In this document: positions 16,457 through 23,463 of the stretch, piece by piece
Numbering within the stretch: position 1 is the stretch's first letter
Layout of the letters: the number at the start of each line of letters is the position of its first letter
Assembly (NCBI RefSeq): GCF_029626145.1
Contig: NZ_JARUBJ010000002.1
Coordinates: 6,334,501-6,398,500, forward strand
Length of the DNA: 64,000 nucleotides
Source: Micromonospora sp. WMMD961
GTDB lineage: Bacteria > Actinomycetota > Actinomycetes > Mycobacteriales > Micromonosporaceae
Direction of reading: 5' to 3'
Notes under the pieces: model-generated
The model's input: only the letters and a program-made list of their open reading frames with translations
Told to the model about the DNA's origin: nothing
The model's database searches: none
Made by a program: the position numbers and the translations under genes

Positions 16457-17104
16457 TCAGGCCGCCGGCGGCTCGGGGAGGCGGACCACCAGGTCGGCCC
16501 GCTCGGCGGTGGGGGTGATCAGAGCCGCATTGGCCTCGTCACTGCCCAGCGCCCACTCACGGGCCTGCTCCGGCGACCGCCCGAACGCCTCGTGCCGTGC
16601 GGTCAGCCGCCGGTGGCGGATCTCCGCGTCCAGGTCCAGGAACCACGACTCGTGCAGCAGCGGCAGGATCTCCCGCCACGGGTCGTCCGGCAACAGCAGA
16701 TAGTTGCCCTCGGTCACCACCAGTCGTACCGACGGCTGCACCTCGATCGCCCCCGCCACCGGCTCCTCCAGCTCCCGCCGGAACTCCGGCGCGTAGACCG
16801 AGGTCGGTTCCAGGCGGTGCAACCGGCGCAGCATCGAGACGTAACCGTTGGCGTCGAAGGTGTCCGCCGCGCCCTTGCGTTCGGCGCGGCCCAGGCGGAC
16901 CAGCTGCGACTGCGCCAGGTGGAAACCGTCCATCGGCACCAGCCGGGCGGTCGGCCCGACCTTCGCGACGATCAACTCGGCCAGCGTGGACTTCCCGGCG
17001 CCCGGCGCACCGGCGATGCCGAGCAGTTGCCGCGGCCCGGCCTCGGCCAGCACCAGTGCCCGTTCCACCAGCTCGTCGACGGACAGCACCTGGGCCGGCG
17101 GCAT
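16457..17104 (-). CDS. P-loop nucleoside/pantothenate-kinase-like protein
   Basis: This 215-residue P-loop protein has the phosphoribulokinase/uridine kinase fold. Walker A is GAPGAGKST (residues 32-40), followed by MDGFHLAQSQL, a substrate-binding motif of pantothenate and uridine kinases, and VTEGNYLLL. Related actinobacterial proteins are annotated as nucleoside/nucleotide kinases, and the sugar or nucleoside substrate is not known. Its ATG overlaps the stop of the upstream SIMPL gene by one base, so the two are probably co-translated. An operon with prephenate dehydrogenase further upstream is possible (nine-base gap). Confidence 0.85.
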   Translation of the reverse strand: MPPAQVLSVDELVERALVLAEAGPRQLLGIAGAPGAGKSTLAELIVAKVGPTARLVPMDGFHLAQSQLVRLGRAERKGAADTFDANGYVSMLRRLHRLEPTSVYAPEFRRELEEPVAGAIEVQPSVRLVVTEGNYLLLPDDPWREILPLLHESWFLDLDAEIRHRRLTARHEAFGRSPEQAREWALGSDEANAALITPTAERADLVVRLPEPPAA

Positions 17105-17751
17105 CAGTCGAGGACCGGGGCGCTGATCGTGAACCGCGCCTGCACCGCCGCCTGCACGGTCTGCGGCTGCGGATCCAGCTCAAGCTCCGGCGCACCACCA
17201 CCCGCGCCACCCCCGGCGAACGCCGCACGAGCGAACATCGGTCGGTCCGCCGGGCCGGCATCGGCCAACTCGATCAGTGCGGTGACCCGGGCGCCGAGCG
17301 CCTCCGCGTACTCCCGGGCCCGCAGCAGCGCGTCGCCGATCGCGGCGTGTCGGGCCTCGCGGTGCGCGGGGCTGTCCGGGCGGAGCTCCCACCAGGGCCC
17401 GGCCACCTCGACCTGGTCCTGGTCGGCCAACCGGAGCATCAGCTCGCCGAGGGCGGTGAAGTCGGTGACGGTGACGGTGGTGGTCACGCTGCCGTGCCAG
17501 GCGACCACCCGCTCACCCGAACGTCGGGTCTCCGGCCGCACCCGCAGGTCGCCGGTCTCCCGCCGAGCCACCGTGGGCCCGGAACCGTCGAGCAGCACCC
17601 GGACGGCGGCGGCCCGCTCGGCCAGCCGGGTCAGCGTCGCCTCCCGGTCCCGGTCGCGCGCTGTCGCGGTGACCGCGAACCGGGCCAGCTCGGGCGGCAC
17701 TTCCCGGTACGCCTCGCCACGCACCTGCACCACCGGACTGTCCGTCGCCAT
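17104..17751 (-). CDS. SIMPL domain (DUF541) protein
   Basis: The 215-residue protein fits the SIMPL/DUF541 family: an N-terminal VVQVRGEAYREVPPELARFAVTA strand pattern, a central region of Arg/Glu-rich helices, and a C-terminal TISAPVLD. No signal peptide is visible, whereas many family members are exported, so this one is probably cytoplasmic. Family function is poorly known (stress and membrane-related roles have been proposed). It is packed between tyrA-type prephenate dehydrogenase (nine-base gap) and a P-loop kinase (one-base overlap). Confidence 0.8.
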   Translation of the reverse strand: MATDSPVVQVRGEAYREVPPELARFAVTATARDRDREATLTRLAERAAAVRVLLDGSGPTVARRETGDLRVRPETRRSGERVVAWHGSVTTTVTVTDFTALGELMLRLADQDQVEVAGPWWELRPDSPAHREARHAAIGDALLRAREYAEALGARVTALIELADAGPADRPMFARAAFAGGGAGGGAPELELDPQPQTVQAAVQARFTISAPVLD

Positions 17752-17760
17752 ACCCTCAGA

Positions 17761-18789
17761 CTAGTCAGCCACCGGCAGCCACGCGGTGTAGGAGACCGCC
17801 CCGGAGTCGACCTGACACCCGGTCAGATGCCCGCCGACGTCCCCCAGCCCGCGCAGCCAGGCCACCTCGGCGTCCCGGTCGCCGCCGACCGCGAACTCCC
17901 GGGTCTGACCGGTGAACCGCCGGCCTGACAACGCGGACCGGGCAGCCCTGGCCTCCGCGTACCGGGCGACGAGCGCAGCGGCGTCGTCGGACCGCAGGGC
18001 GGCAGCCAGCCCGTCCAGGAAGGCGCGGACCTCGGCCAGCTCGTGCAGCACCCGGTCGCGGTTGCCGAGCAGCATGTTCGCGGTCCGCTCGGCCGGTGTG
18101 CCGGCGACGCGGGTGCCGTCGGAGAAACTGCCCGCGGCCAACGTCAGCACCGCGTCGCGCAGCGGTGCCCGCTGCGTCGCCCCGGCCAACGCGCCGGCCA
18201 GCAGGTGCGGCACGTGCGAGGCGAGCGCTGCCGCCGAGTCGTGTGTCGGCGCCGACATCGGCACGACACGAGCGGCGAACAGCTCCACCAGCAGCCCGGT
18301 CAGCCAGCGGAAGGCGTCCGTCGCGGTGCCCGGCGTCGGGCAGAGCACCCAGGCGGCGCCGGTCAGCAGGGTCGGCGAGGCGGCGGTCAGGCCGGCGGAC
18401 TCCGCGCCGGCCATCGGGTGCCCGGGAACGAACCGGTCGGTGAGCCCCAGTCGATCGGCCGCCTCGGCCACCTCGACCTTGGTGCTGCCCACGTCGGTGA
18501 GCACGCAGCCGGGCGCGGTCAGCTCGGCCACCCGGGCCAGGGTGTGCGCAAGAGTGGGCAGCGGACCGCAGAGGAAGACCACGTCCCGACCGGCCACGGC
18601 CTGCTCGATCGTGGCCGGGGCAACCACTCCCCGCTGCTGGGCCCGCTCACGGGTCACCGGGTCCGGATCCCATCCGGCGACGTCCAGGCCGGCCTCGGCC
18701 AGGCGCAGCAGCACGGAGCCGCCGATCAGGCCGGTGCCGATCACGGCCGCGCGCACCCCCGCGTACCGCCCGGTCGTGCCGTCGGTCAT
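17761..18789 (-). CDS. tyrA: Prephenate dehydrogenase (tyrosine biosynthesis)
   Basis: This 342-residue protein oxidatively decarboxylates prephenate to 4-hydroxyphenylpyruvate with NAD(P). The dinucleotide fold opens with AAVIGTGLIGGSVLLRLAEAG, followed by FLCGPLPT, LTDVGSTK and the family motif GHPMAGAESAG, with His and Ser/Thr residues that contact substrate. The all-helical dimerisation domain carries SHVPHLLAGALA and FSDGTRVAGT. A C-terminal extension of about 70 residues is less conserved; no ACT domain is obvious. It lies 17 bases downstream of the dapC stop, so one transcript may carry ferredoxin, dapC and tyrA and later genes. Confidence 0.93.
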   Translation of the reverse strand: MTDGTTGRYAGVRAAVIGTGLIGGSVLLRLAEAGLDVAGWDPDPVTRERAQQRGVVAPATIEQAVAGRDVVFLCGPLPTLAHTLARVAELTAPGCVLTDVGSTKVEVAEAADRLGLTDRFVPGHPMAGAESAGLTAASPTLLTGAAWVLCPTPGTATDAFRWLTGLLVELFAARVVPMSAPTHDSAAALASHVPHLLAGALAGATQRAPLRDAVLTLAAGSFSDGTRVAGTPAERTANMLLGNRDRVLHELAEVRAFLDGLAAALRSDDAAALVARYAEARAARSALSGRRFTGQTREFAVGGDRDAEVAWLRGLGDVGGHLTGCQVDSGAVSYTAWLPVAD

Positions 18790-18806
18790 CGCCGGACGCC
18801 CGGGGG

Positions 18807-19913
18807 TCAGGCCCGCAGCCGGCCGGCGACCGCCGCGACGTGCTCGTCGGACTCGGTCAGCGCGACCCGGACGTACTGCCCGGCGGTGGGGCCGTAGAAG
18901 ACTCCGGCGGCGACCAGGATGCCCCGACGGGCCAGCCAGTCGACGGTCTCCCAGCAGTCCTCACCTCTGGTGAGCCACAGGTAGAGACCCGCCTCGGAGT
19001 GCTCGACGGTGAACCCGGCACCGGTGAACGCGGCCCGGAGCACCTCACGCCGGGCCCGGTAGCGCTCCCGCTGCTCCTCGGCGTGTCGCTCGTCGTCCAG
19101 CGCGGCCACCATCGCCGCCTGCACGGGCGCGGGCACGATCATGCCCGCGTGCTTGCGCACCTTGAGCAGCTCGGCGACGAGCACCGGGTCACCGGCGACG
19201 AACCCGGCCCGGTAGCCGGCCAGGTTGGACCGCTTGGACAGCGAGTGCAGGGCGAGCACCCCGGCGTAACTGCCGCCGCTGACCTGCGGAGACAGCACGG
19301 AGACCGGGTCGGCCGACCAGCCCAGCGGCAGGTAGCACTCGTCGCTGGCGACCACCGCGCCGCGTTCCCGGGCCCAGTCGACGACCTTCTTCAGGTGCGC
19401 TGCGGGCAGCACCCGGCCGGTCGGGTTGCCGGGCGAGTTGACCCAGACCAACCGGACCCGCGAGGTCGGCCCGACCGAGGTGAGCGAGTCGGTACGGACG
19501 ACGGTGGCGCCGGCCAACCGGGCACCGTCCTCGTACGTGGGGTACGCGATCGACGGCACCACCACCACGTCACCCGGACCGATGCCGAGCAGGGTGGGCA
19601 GCCAAGCGACCAACTCCTTCGAGCCGATCGTCGGCAGCACTCCGAGACCGTCGACCCCTGCGCCGCAGGCCCGGGACACCCACGCCGCGATGGCGGCCCG
19701 CAATGCCGGGGTGCCAGCGGTCAGCGGGTAGCCGGGAGCGTCGGACGCGTCAGCCAAGGCTCGGCGGATCACCTCGGGCACCGGGTCGACCGGCGTACCC
19801 ATGGAGAGGTTGATCAGACCCTCCGGATGCGCCGCGGCCAGGGTGGCCGCGGCATCCAGGGTGTCCCAGGTGAACTCGGGCAGCCGCGACGAGACCGGCG
19901 CGGGCCGGTTCAG
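18807..19913 (-). CDS. dapC: N-succinyldiaminopimelate aminotransferase (DapC), probable CTG start
   Basis: This class I/II PLP aminotransferase of about 368 residues converts succinylamino-ketopimelate to succinyl-DAP, the step between DapD and DapE. The PLP lysine is Lys227 in HSLSKRSNLAGYR. The supporting motifs NSPGNPTG, DECYLPLG and the C-terminal PTAGQYVRVAL are present. No ATG, GTG or TTG is found near the expected N-terminus LNRPAPVSSRLPEFTWD. A CTG at 19913 sits where the family start is expected, and it overlaps the ferredoxin TGA as CTGA. The usual arrangement would be GTGA, so a CTG start driven by translational coupling is inferred. The ferredoxin-aminotransferase pairing is conserved in actinobacteria. 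Confidence 0.9.
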   Translation of the reverse strand: MNRPAPVSSRLPEFTWDTLDAAATLAAAHPEGLINLSMGTPVDPVPEVIRRALADASDAPGYPLTAGTPALRAAIAAWVSRACGAGVDGLGVLPTIGSKELVAWLPTLLGIGPGDVVVVPSIAYPTYEDGARLAGATVVRTDSLTSVGPTSRVRLVWVNSPGNPTGRVLPAAHLKKVVDWARERGAVVASDECYLPLGWSADPVSVLSPQVSGGSYAGVLALHSLSKRSNLAGYRAGFVAGDPVLVAELLKVRKHAGMIVPAPVQAAMVAALDDERHAEEQRERYRARREVLRAAFTGAGFTVEHSEAGLYLWLTRGEDCWETVDWLARRGILVAAGVFYGPTAGQYVRVALTESDEHVAAVAGRLRA

Positions 19914-20236
19914 TGGCCCTCGCCGCGCGGCGGCTGCGCGGCGACGAAGGTGGCGTCCTTCTCCACCTTGCCGATCTTCGAGGCGCCACCGGGCGAGCCC
20001 AACTCCTCGAAGAACTCGTAGTTGGCGCCGGTGTAGTCCTTCCACTGCTCCGGGACGTCGTCCTCGTAGAAGATCGCCTCCACGGGGCAGACGGGCTCAC
20101 AGGCACCACAGTCGACGCACTCGTCGGGGTGGATGTAGAGCATCCGGTTGCCCTCGTAAATGCAGTCGACCGGGCACTCCTCGATGCATGCCTTGTCGAG
20201 CACATCCACGCACGGCTCGGCGATGATGTAGGTCAC
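19910..20236 (-). CDS. fdxA: 7Fe ferredoxin (3Fe-4S/4Fe-4S)
   Basis: This 108-residue ferredoxin starts MTYIIAEPCVDVLDKACIEE. The first cluster motif is CVDVLDKACIEECPVDC and the second CVDCGACEPVCPVEAIFYEDD, the arrangement of actinobacterial seven-iron ferredoxins. The latter shuttle electrons to cytochromes P450 and other redox enzymes. The C-terminal tail (TGANYEFFEELGSPGGASKIG) is the usual extension in this group. GTG at 20236 has GGAGGAG six bases upstream. Its stop overlaps the dapC start. It is divergent from a GNAT gene with 79 bases between them. Confidence 0.96.
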   Translation of the reverse strand: MTYIIAEPCVDVLDKACIEECPVDCIYEGNRMLYIHPDECVDCGACEPVCPVEAIFYEDDVPEQWKDYTGANYEFFEELGSPGGASKIGKVEKDATFVAAQPPRGEGH

Positions 20237-20315
20237 CGGTCTTCTCCTCCGCAAGACACGTCGCGATCTCCCGCGACGGTAAGAGCCTAGTATCTCGCCG
20301 GGGAGGGGGTCGATC

Positions 20316-21332
20316 GTGCTCCGACAGCAGGATGTGGGACACCGGATCGTGGTCCGCCGGATTGTGGGGATTCGCGAGGGCCGCCCACTCTTTTCCGATG
20401 CCCTCGGCGAGCTGGTGGAGCTGAGCGAGACTCATCTCACCCTGGCCACGGCGAAGGGGCCACTACGGGTTCCGGTGGCGCAGGTCCACCGCGCCAAGCG
20501 GGTGCCACCGACGCGTCGGCCGACCGCGGCGGCGGTGGTGGCGCTGGAGCGGGCCGCCGACGAGGCCTGGCCGGCGCCGACGCGGGACCGGCTCGGTGAC
20601 TGGCTGCTCCGGTCGGCGGACGGTTGGACCGGGCGGGCCAACTCGGCGCTGCCGATCGGCGACCCGGACCGCCCGCTGCCGGCCGCGGTGGACGCGGTCG
20701 AGCGCTGGTACGCCGAGCGGGGCCAACCCGCCATGATCAACACGCCGCTGCCGCTCGCCGCGCCGGTCGGCACCGAACTGGACGCCCGCGGCTGGACCGC
20801 ACGCCCGCCGACACTGGTGCAGACCGCACCACTCCCGCTGCCGTCCGACGGTCGACCTGCCCGACGACCCGGGGAGGGGGAAGATCTCGAGGTCACCGAC
20901 ACACCGGATGCGGCGGAAGCGCCGCCCGGCGCGGTCGTCGAGCTGCGCACCGCGCCAGGTGAGCAATGGTTGGCCATCGCCGCGGGACGCAAGGGCGGCC
21001 TGCCGGACGCCGCCCGGCACGTGCTCACCGCAGTGGACCAGGTCCGCTTCGCCCACGTGTACGTCGACGGCACGCTGGTGGCCGTCGGCCGGGGCACGGT
21101 GACCGGCCAGGGGCGCTGGTTGGGCCTCAGCCTGATCGAGGTGGTCCCGGTGGCCCGCCGGCAGGGGCTGGCCCGCCAGGTGATCCACGAGCTGACCGCC
21201 TGGGGCGTCTCCGCCGGCGCGACACACGCGTTCCTTCAGGTCGAGCAGCACAACACGGCGGCGGTCACGCTCTACCAGCGGCTCGGCTTCACCACCCACC
21301 ACACGTACCTGACCCGCCTCGCCCCGCCCTGA
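20316..21332 (+). CDS. Two-domain GNAT N-acetyltransferase
   Basis: This 338-residue protein ends in a GNAT fold: LIEVVPVARRQGLARQVIHELTAWG contains the acetyl-CoA pyrophosphate loop (RRQGLA), followed by FLQVEQHNTAAVTLYQRLGF. Residues 1-60 resemble a small SH3-like barrel (GHRIVVRRIVGIREGRPLFSDALGEL), and a second GNAT-like half occupies the middle. This layout matches actinobacterial Rv0428c-type acetyltransferases. The acceptor is unknown. The GTG at 20316 follows GGGGAGGGGG by several bases. It is divergent from ferredoxin and convergent with a membrane protein across a long hairpin. Confidence 0.85.
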   Translation: MLRQQDVGHRIVVRRIVGIREGRPLFSDALGELVELSETHLTLATAKGPLRVPVAQVHRAKRVPPTRRPTAAAVVALERAADEAWPAPTRDRLGDWLLRSADGWTGRANSALPIGDPDRPLPAAVDAVERWYAERGQPAMINTPLPLAAPVGTELDARGWTARPPTLVQTAPLPLPSDGRPARRPGEGEDLEVTDTPDAAEAPPGAVVELRTAPGEQWLAIAAGRKGGLPDAARHVLTAVDQVRFAHVYVDGTLVAVGRGTVTGQGRWLGLSLIEVVPVARRQGLARQVIHELTAWGVSAGATHAFLQVEQHNTAAVTLYQRLGFTTHHTYLTRLAPP

Positions 21333-21364
21333 CCCCCGCCCCGCCCCCGTCGCCCCGCCCCGTC

Positions 21365-21416
21365 GAGATCTTGGAGGGAAAACGCCCCTCCGGGGGCAGG
21401 TTCCTTCCAAGATCTC
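21365..21416. terminator. Long hairpin between convergent genes
   Basis: Arms of 16 bp with one mismatch (GAGATCTTGGAGGGAA and TTCCTTCCAAGATCTC) surround a 20-base loop. The element lies between the GNAT stop (21332) and the stop of the next gene (21452) on the other strand. It probably terminates transcription both ways. It resembles the palindromic element family in having outer GATC but lacks its arm sequence. Confidence 0.65.
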
Positions 21417-21451
21417 CACGATCGCCGCTGGCGGCAGGACGGGTGGGTGGG

Positions 21452-21916
21452 TCAGCGGCGGACTACTCGGCGGGGCTTGGCGGCCTTGACCTCGGCGTAC
21501 CGCTTGAGCTGCTGCGATCGGTAGTCACGCCCGAGCGCGGTGAGCACCAGATAACCGACCAGCAACCCGGCGACGGTGGCGAGCAGGTAGAGCCAGATCT
21601 GGGCGAAGAACGTCGGCGCGCCGCCCGCGAACGGGTTGTGGCCGATGAGCAGAGGCCCGACCAACACGGTCAACACCATCGCCACCGGCACCACGAGGGC
21701 CATGTCGGCCGCCCAGTCCGCCAGCGGCCGACGACGGCCCCAGCGGAAGGCGACCACTGCCAGGATCAACCCGATCACCGCGAACATCGCCAACGACACC
21801 CGGTCGGCGGCGGTGTCGTCACCCTCGAAACCGAGCCGGATGATCAGCCGGGCGACCACGTTCACCGCGAACAGCGCCGCAACGAGCACCCCGATGTCAC
21901 GCCACCGTTTGTCCAT
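21452..21916 (-). CDS. Four-helix membrane protein, unknown function
   Basis: From ATG 21916 (GGGAGG about ten bases upstream) a 154-residue protein begins MDKRWRDIGVLVAALFAVNV. Four hydrophobic segments are visible: residues 9-25, 42-58, about 70-92 and 105-130. A basic C-terminal tail (QQLKRYAEVKAAKPRRVVRR) should face the cytoplasm. I do not recognise a family. It lies downstream of another small membrane protein and mshB on the same strand. Confidence 0.75.
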   Translation of the reverse strand: MDKRWRDIGVLVAALFAVNVVARLIIRLGFEGDDTAADRVSLAMFAVIGLILAVVAFRWGRRRPLADWAADMALVVPVAMVLTVLVGPLLIGHNPFAGGAPTFFAQIWLYLLATVAGLLVGYLVLTALGRDYRSQQLKRYAEVKAAKPRRVVRR

Positions 21917-21998
21917 CGCCGGACCTCCCGCCGTACGCCCCGTCGCGGGGCCCCCATCTCTGGCAGGAATATCTACCACTCCTACCTGGGTGACGTCA

Positions 21999-22454
21999 TC
22001 AGCCGCCGAGGTTGGGGGTCGGGGCGAGGATCTGCCGGAAGCCCATCACCGCGAAGGTCATCGCGCCGGCCACGATCATGGCCAGGCCCACCCAGTTGTC
22101 ACCGGCGAGCAGCAGGTCGCCCTCGCTGGTCCGGACGGCGGCCACCGCCATCAGCGCGAACCACGGCACCGCCGGCAACGCCACCGCCCACCTGCGGCCG
22201 ACCGCCTCGTACGCGAACCAGCTCAGCACGATGTTGGCGCCGACGGCGAGGAGCGCCGAGACGCCGACCAGGTATCCGCCGACGCGGACCGTGGCGAGCA
22301 GCAGCTCCAGCACCCCGGTCACCACCCCGGCGACCACCACGACGATCGCGCCGGCCACCCGCAGACCGAGGTCGAGCACCCTCGGCGGCGGCCCCGCCGG
22401 GGGCGGGGCGGCCTGGTCGTCCACGACCGTCATCGGCGCGGCGGGCGAGGTCAC
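21999..22454 (-). CDS. Small membrane protein linked to mshB
   Basis: This 151-residue protein has a Pro/Ala-rich N-terminus (about 25 residues) and four hydrophobic segments, at roughly 30-55, 60-80, 87-105 and 118-140. The GTG start at 22454 overlaps the mshB stop as GTGA, so it is translationally coupled to mshB. Small membrane proteins in this position occur next to mshB in other actinobacteria, but no biochemical role is known to me. It may help localise mycothiol-related steps, which is speculation. Confidence 0.8.
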   Translation of the reverse strand: MTSPAAPMTVVDDQAAPPPAGPPPRVLDLGLRVAGAIVVVVAGVVTGVLELLLATVRVGGYLVGVSALLAVGANIVLSWFAYEAVGRRWAVALPAVPWFALMAVAAVRTSEGDLLLAGDNWVGLAMIVAGAMTFAVMGFRQILAPTPNLGG

Positions 22455-23377
22455 CGGAGACCGGCCGCCGCGACCGGAGACCGGCCCGGGGCGGTCTCCT
22501 CGGGCAGCCCGGCGAAGAGGTCGTCCTCCCAGCCGTACGGCCCGGCGCCCGGGCCCTTCTCGCCGACGGCGAGGGTGAAGTACTCGACACCCATGAACTC
22601 GCCGCCGAAGTTGCCGGCGATCGAGTAGAGCCAGGAGTTGGCCGGGATCTGGGTGGCGTGCGCCCGCATCGCGGCTTCCTTGGCGGTGTGCTGGTCGGTG
22701 CCGTCGACCCGGGCGGCGATCTCGGCGTCCGGGGTGCCGAAGGGCAGGTCAGCGATGTCCTCGATGCCGCCGAACGGGTTGTCCGCGGATTCCGCGAACT
22801 GCGCCATCCCGGCCTCCAACACGCTCAGCGGCATCGCCGTCCAGTAGACCTTGAGTGGGGCGCAGCCCTCGGCGGCGGCCAACTCGACGGCGCGCATCGC
22901 CACCCGGTGCGCCTGGATGTGGTCGGGGTGGCCGTAGAAGCCGTTCGGGTCGTACGTGACCAGCACCTGCGGGCGTACCTCCCGCATGATCTCGACCAGG
23001 TGCCCGGCGGCCTCGTCGAGGTCGGCCTGCCAGAACGCGCGGGGGTGCTCGTTGGTCGCGAGCCCCATCATCCCCGAGTCGCGGTAGCGGCCGGCACCGC
23101 CGAGGAAGCGGTGGTCGTCGACGCCGAGGGCGGCGCACGCGGCGGCCAGCTCGGCGATCCGGTACCCGCCGAGCTGGTCGGCCTCGGCGGCGGCGAGCTG
23201 GGCCAGCGCGGGCACGTGCACCTCGCCCTCCTCGCCGAGGGTGCAGGTCACCAGCGTGACGTGCGCGCCGTTCGCGGCGTAGTGAGCCATCGTCGAGCCG
23301 GTGCCGATCGACTCGTCGTCGGGGTGCGCGTGGACCAGCAGCAGGCGGCGGTCGGGCAGCATCGTCACGACGGTCAC
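22451..23377 (-). CDS. mshB: Mycothiol deacetylase MshB
   Basis: This protein of about 308 residues is the zinc deacetylase that converts GlcNAc-inositol to GlcN-inositol in mycothiol synthesis, the main actinobacterial thiol. The LmbE-family metal motif is HAHPDDE near residues 16-22 (His18 and Asp21 as ligands), with the third ligand in YGHPDHIQAH. The C-terminal region FGGEFMGVEYF is typical of MshB rather than the Mca amidase. The start is uncertain: GTG 23377 is chosen, with GTG 23368 and ATG 23362 as alternatives, and none has a strong ribosome binding site. It is divergent from the S9 peptidase gene. Confidence 0.93.
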   Translation of the reverse strand: MTVVTMLPDRRLLLVHAHPDDESIGTGSTMAHYAANGAHVTLVTCTLGEEGEVHVPALAQLAAAEADQLGGYRIAELAAACAALGVDDHRFLGGAGRYRDSGMMGLATNEHPRAFWQADLDEAAGHLVEIMREVRPQVLVTYDPNGFYGHPDHIQAHRVAMRAVELAAAEGCAPLKVYWTAMPLSVLEAGMAQFAESADNPFGGIEDIADLPFGTPDAEIAARVDGTDQHTAKEAAMRAHATQIPANSWLYSIAGNFGGEFMGVEYFTLAVGEKGPGAGPYGWEDDLFAGLPEETAPGRSPVAAAGLR

Positions 23378-23463
23378 TCTAACCGGCGGTTCCTCCCAGC
23401 CGACGCAGACGCGTCCGCCCAGGTCGGCCACATCACCTCCGGTCCGGCTCTACGATTTGGCCT

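Noticed and set aside
21365..21416. Member of the palindrome family
   Set aside because: The arms are GAGATCTTGGAGGGAA with one mismatch and the loop differs. Better explained as a terminator between convergent genes.
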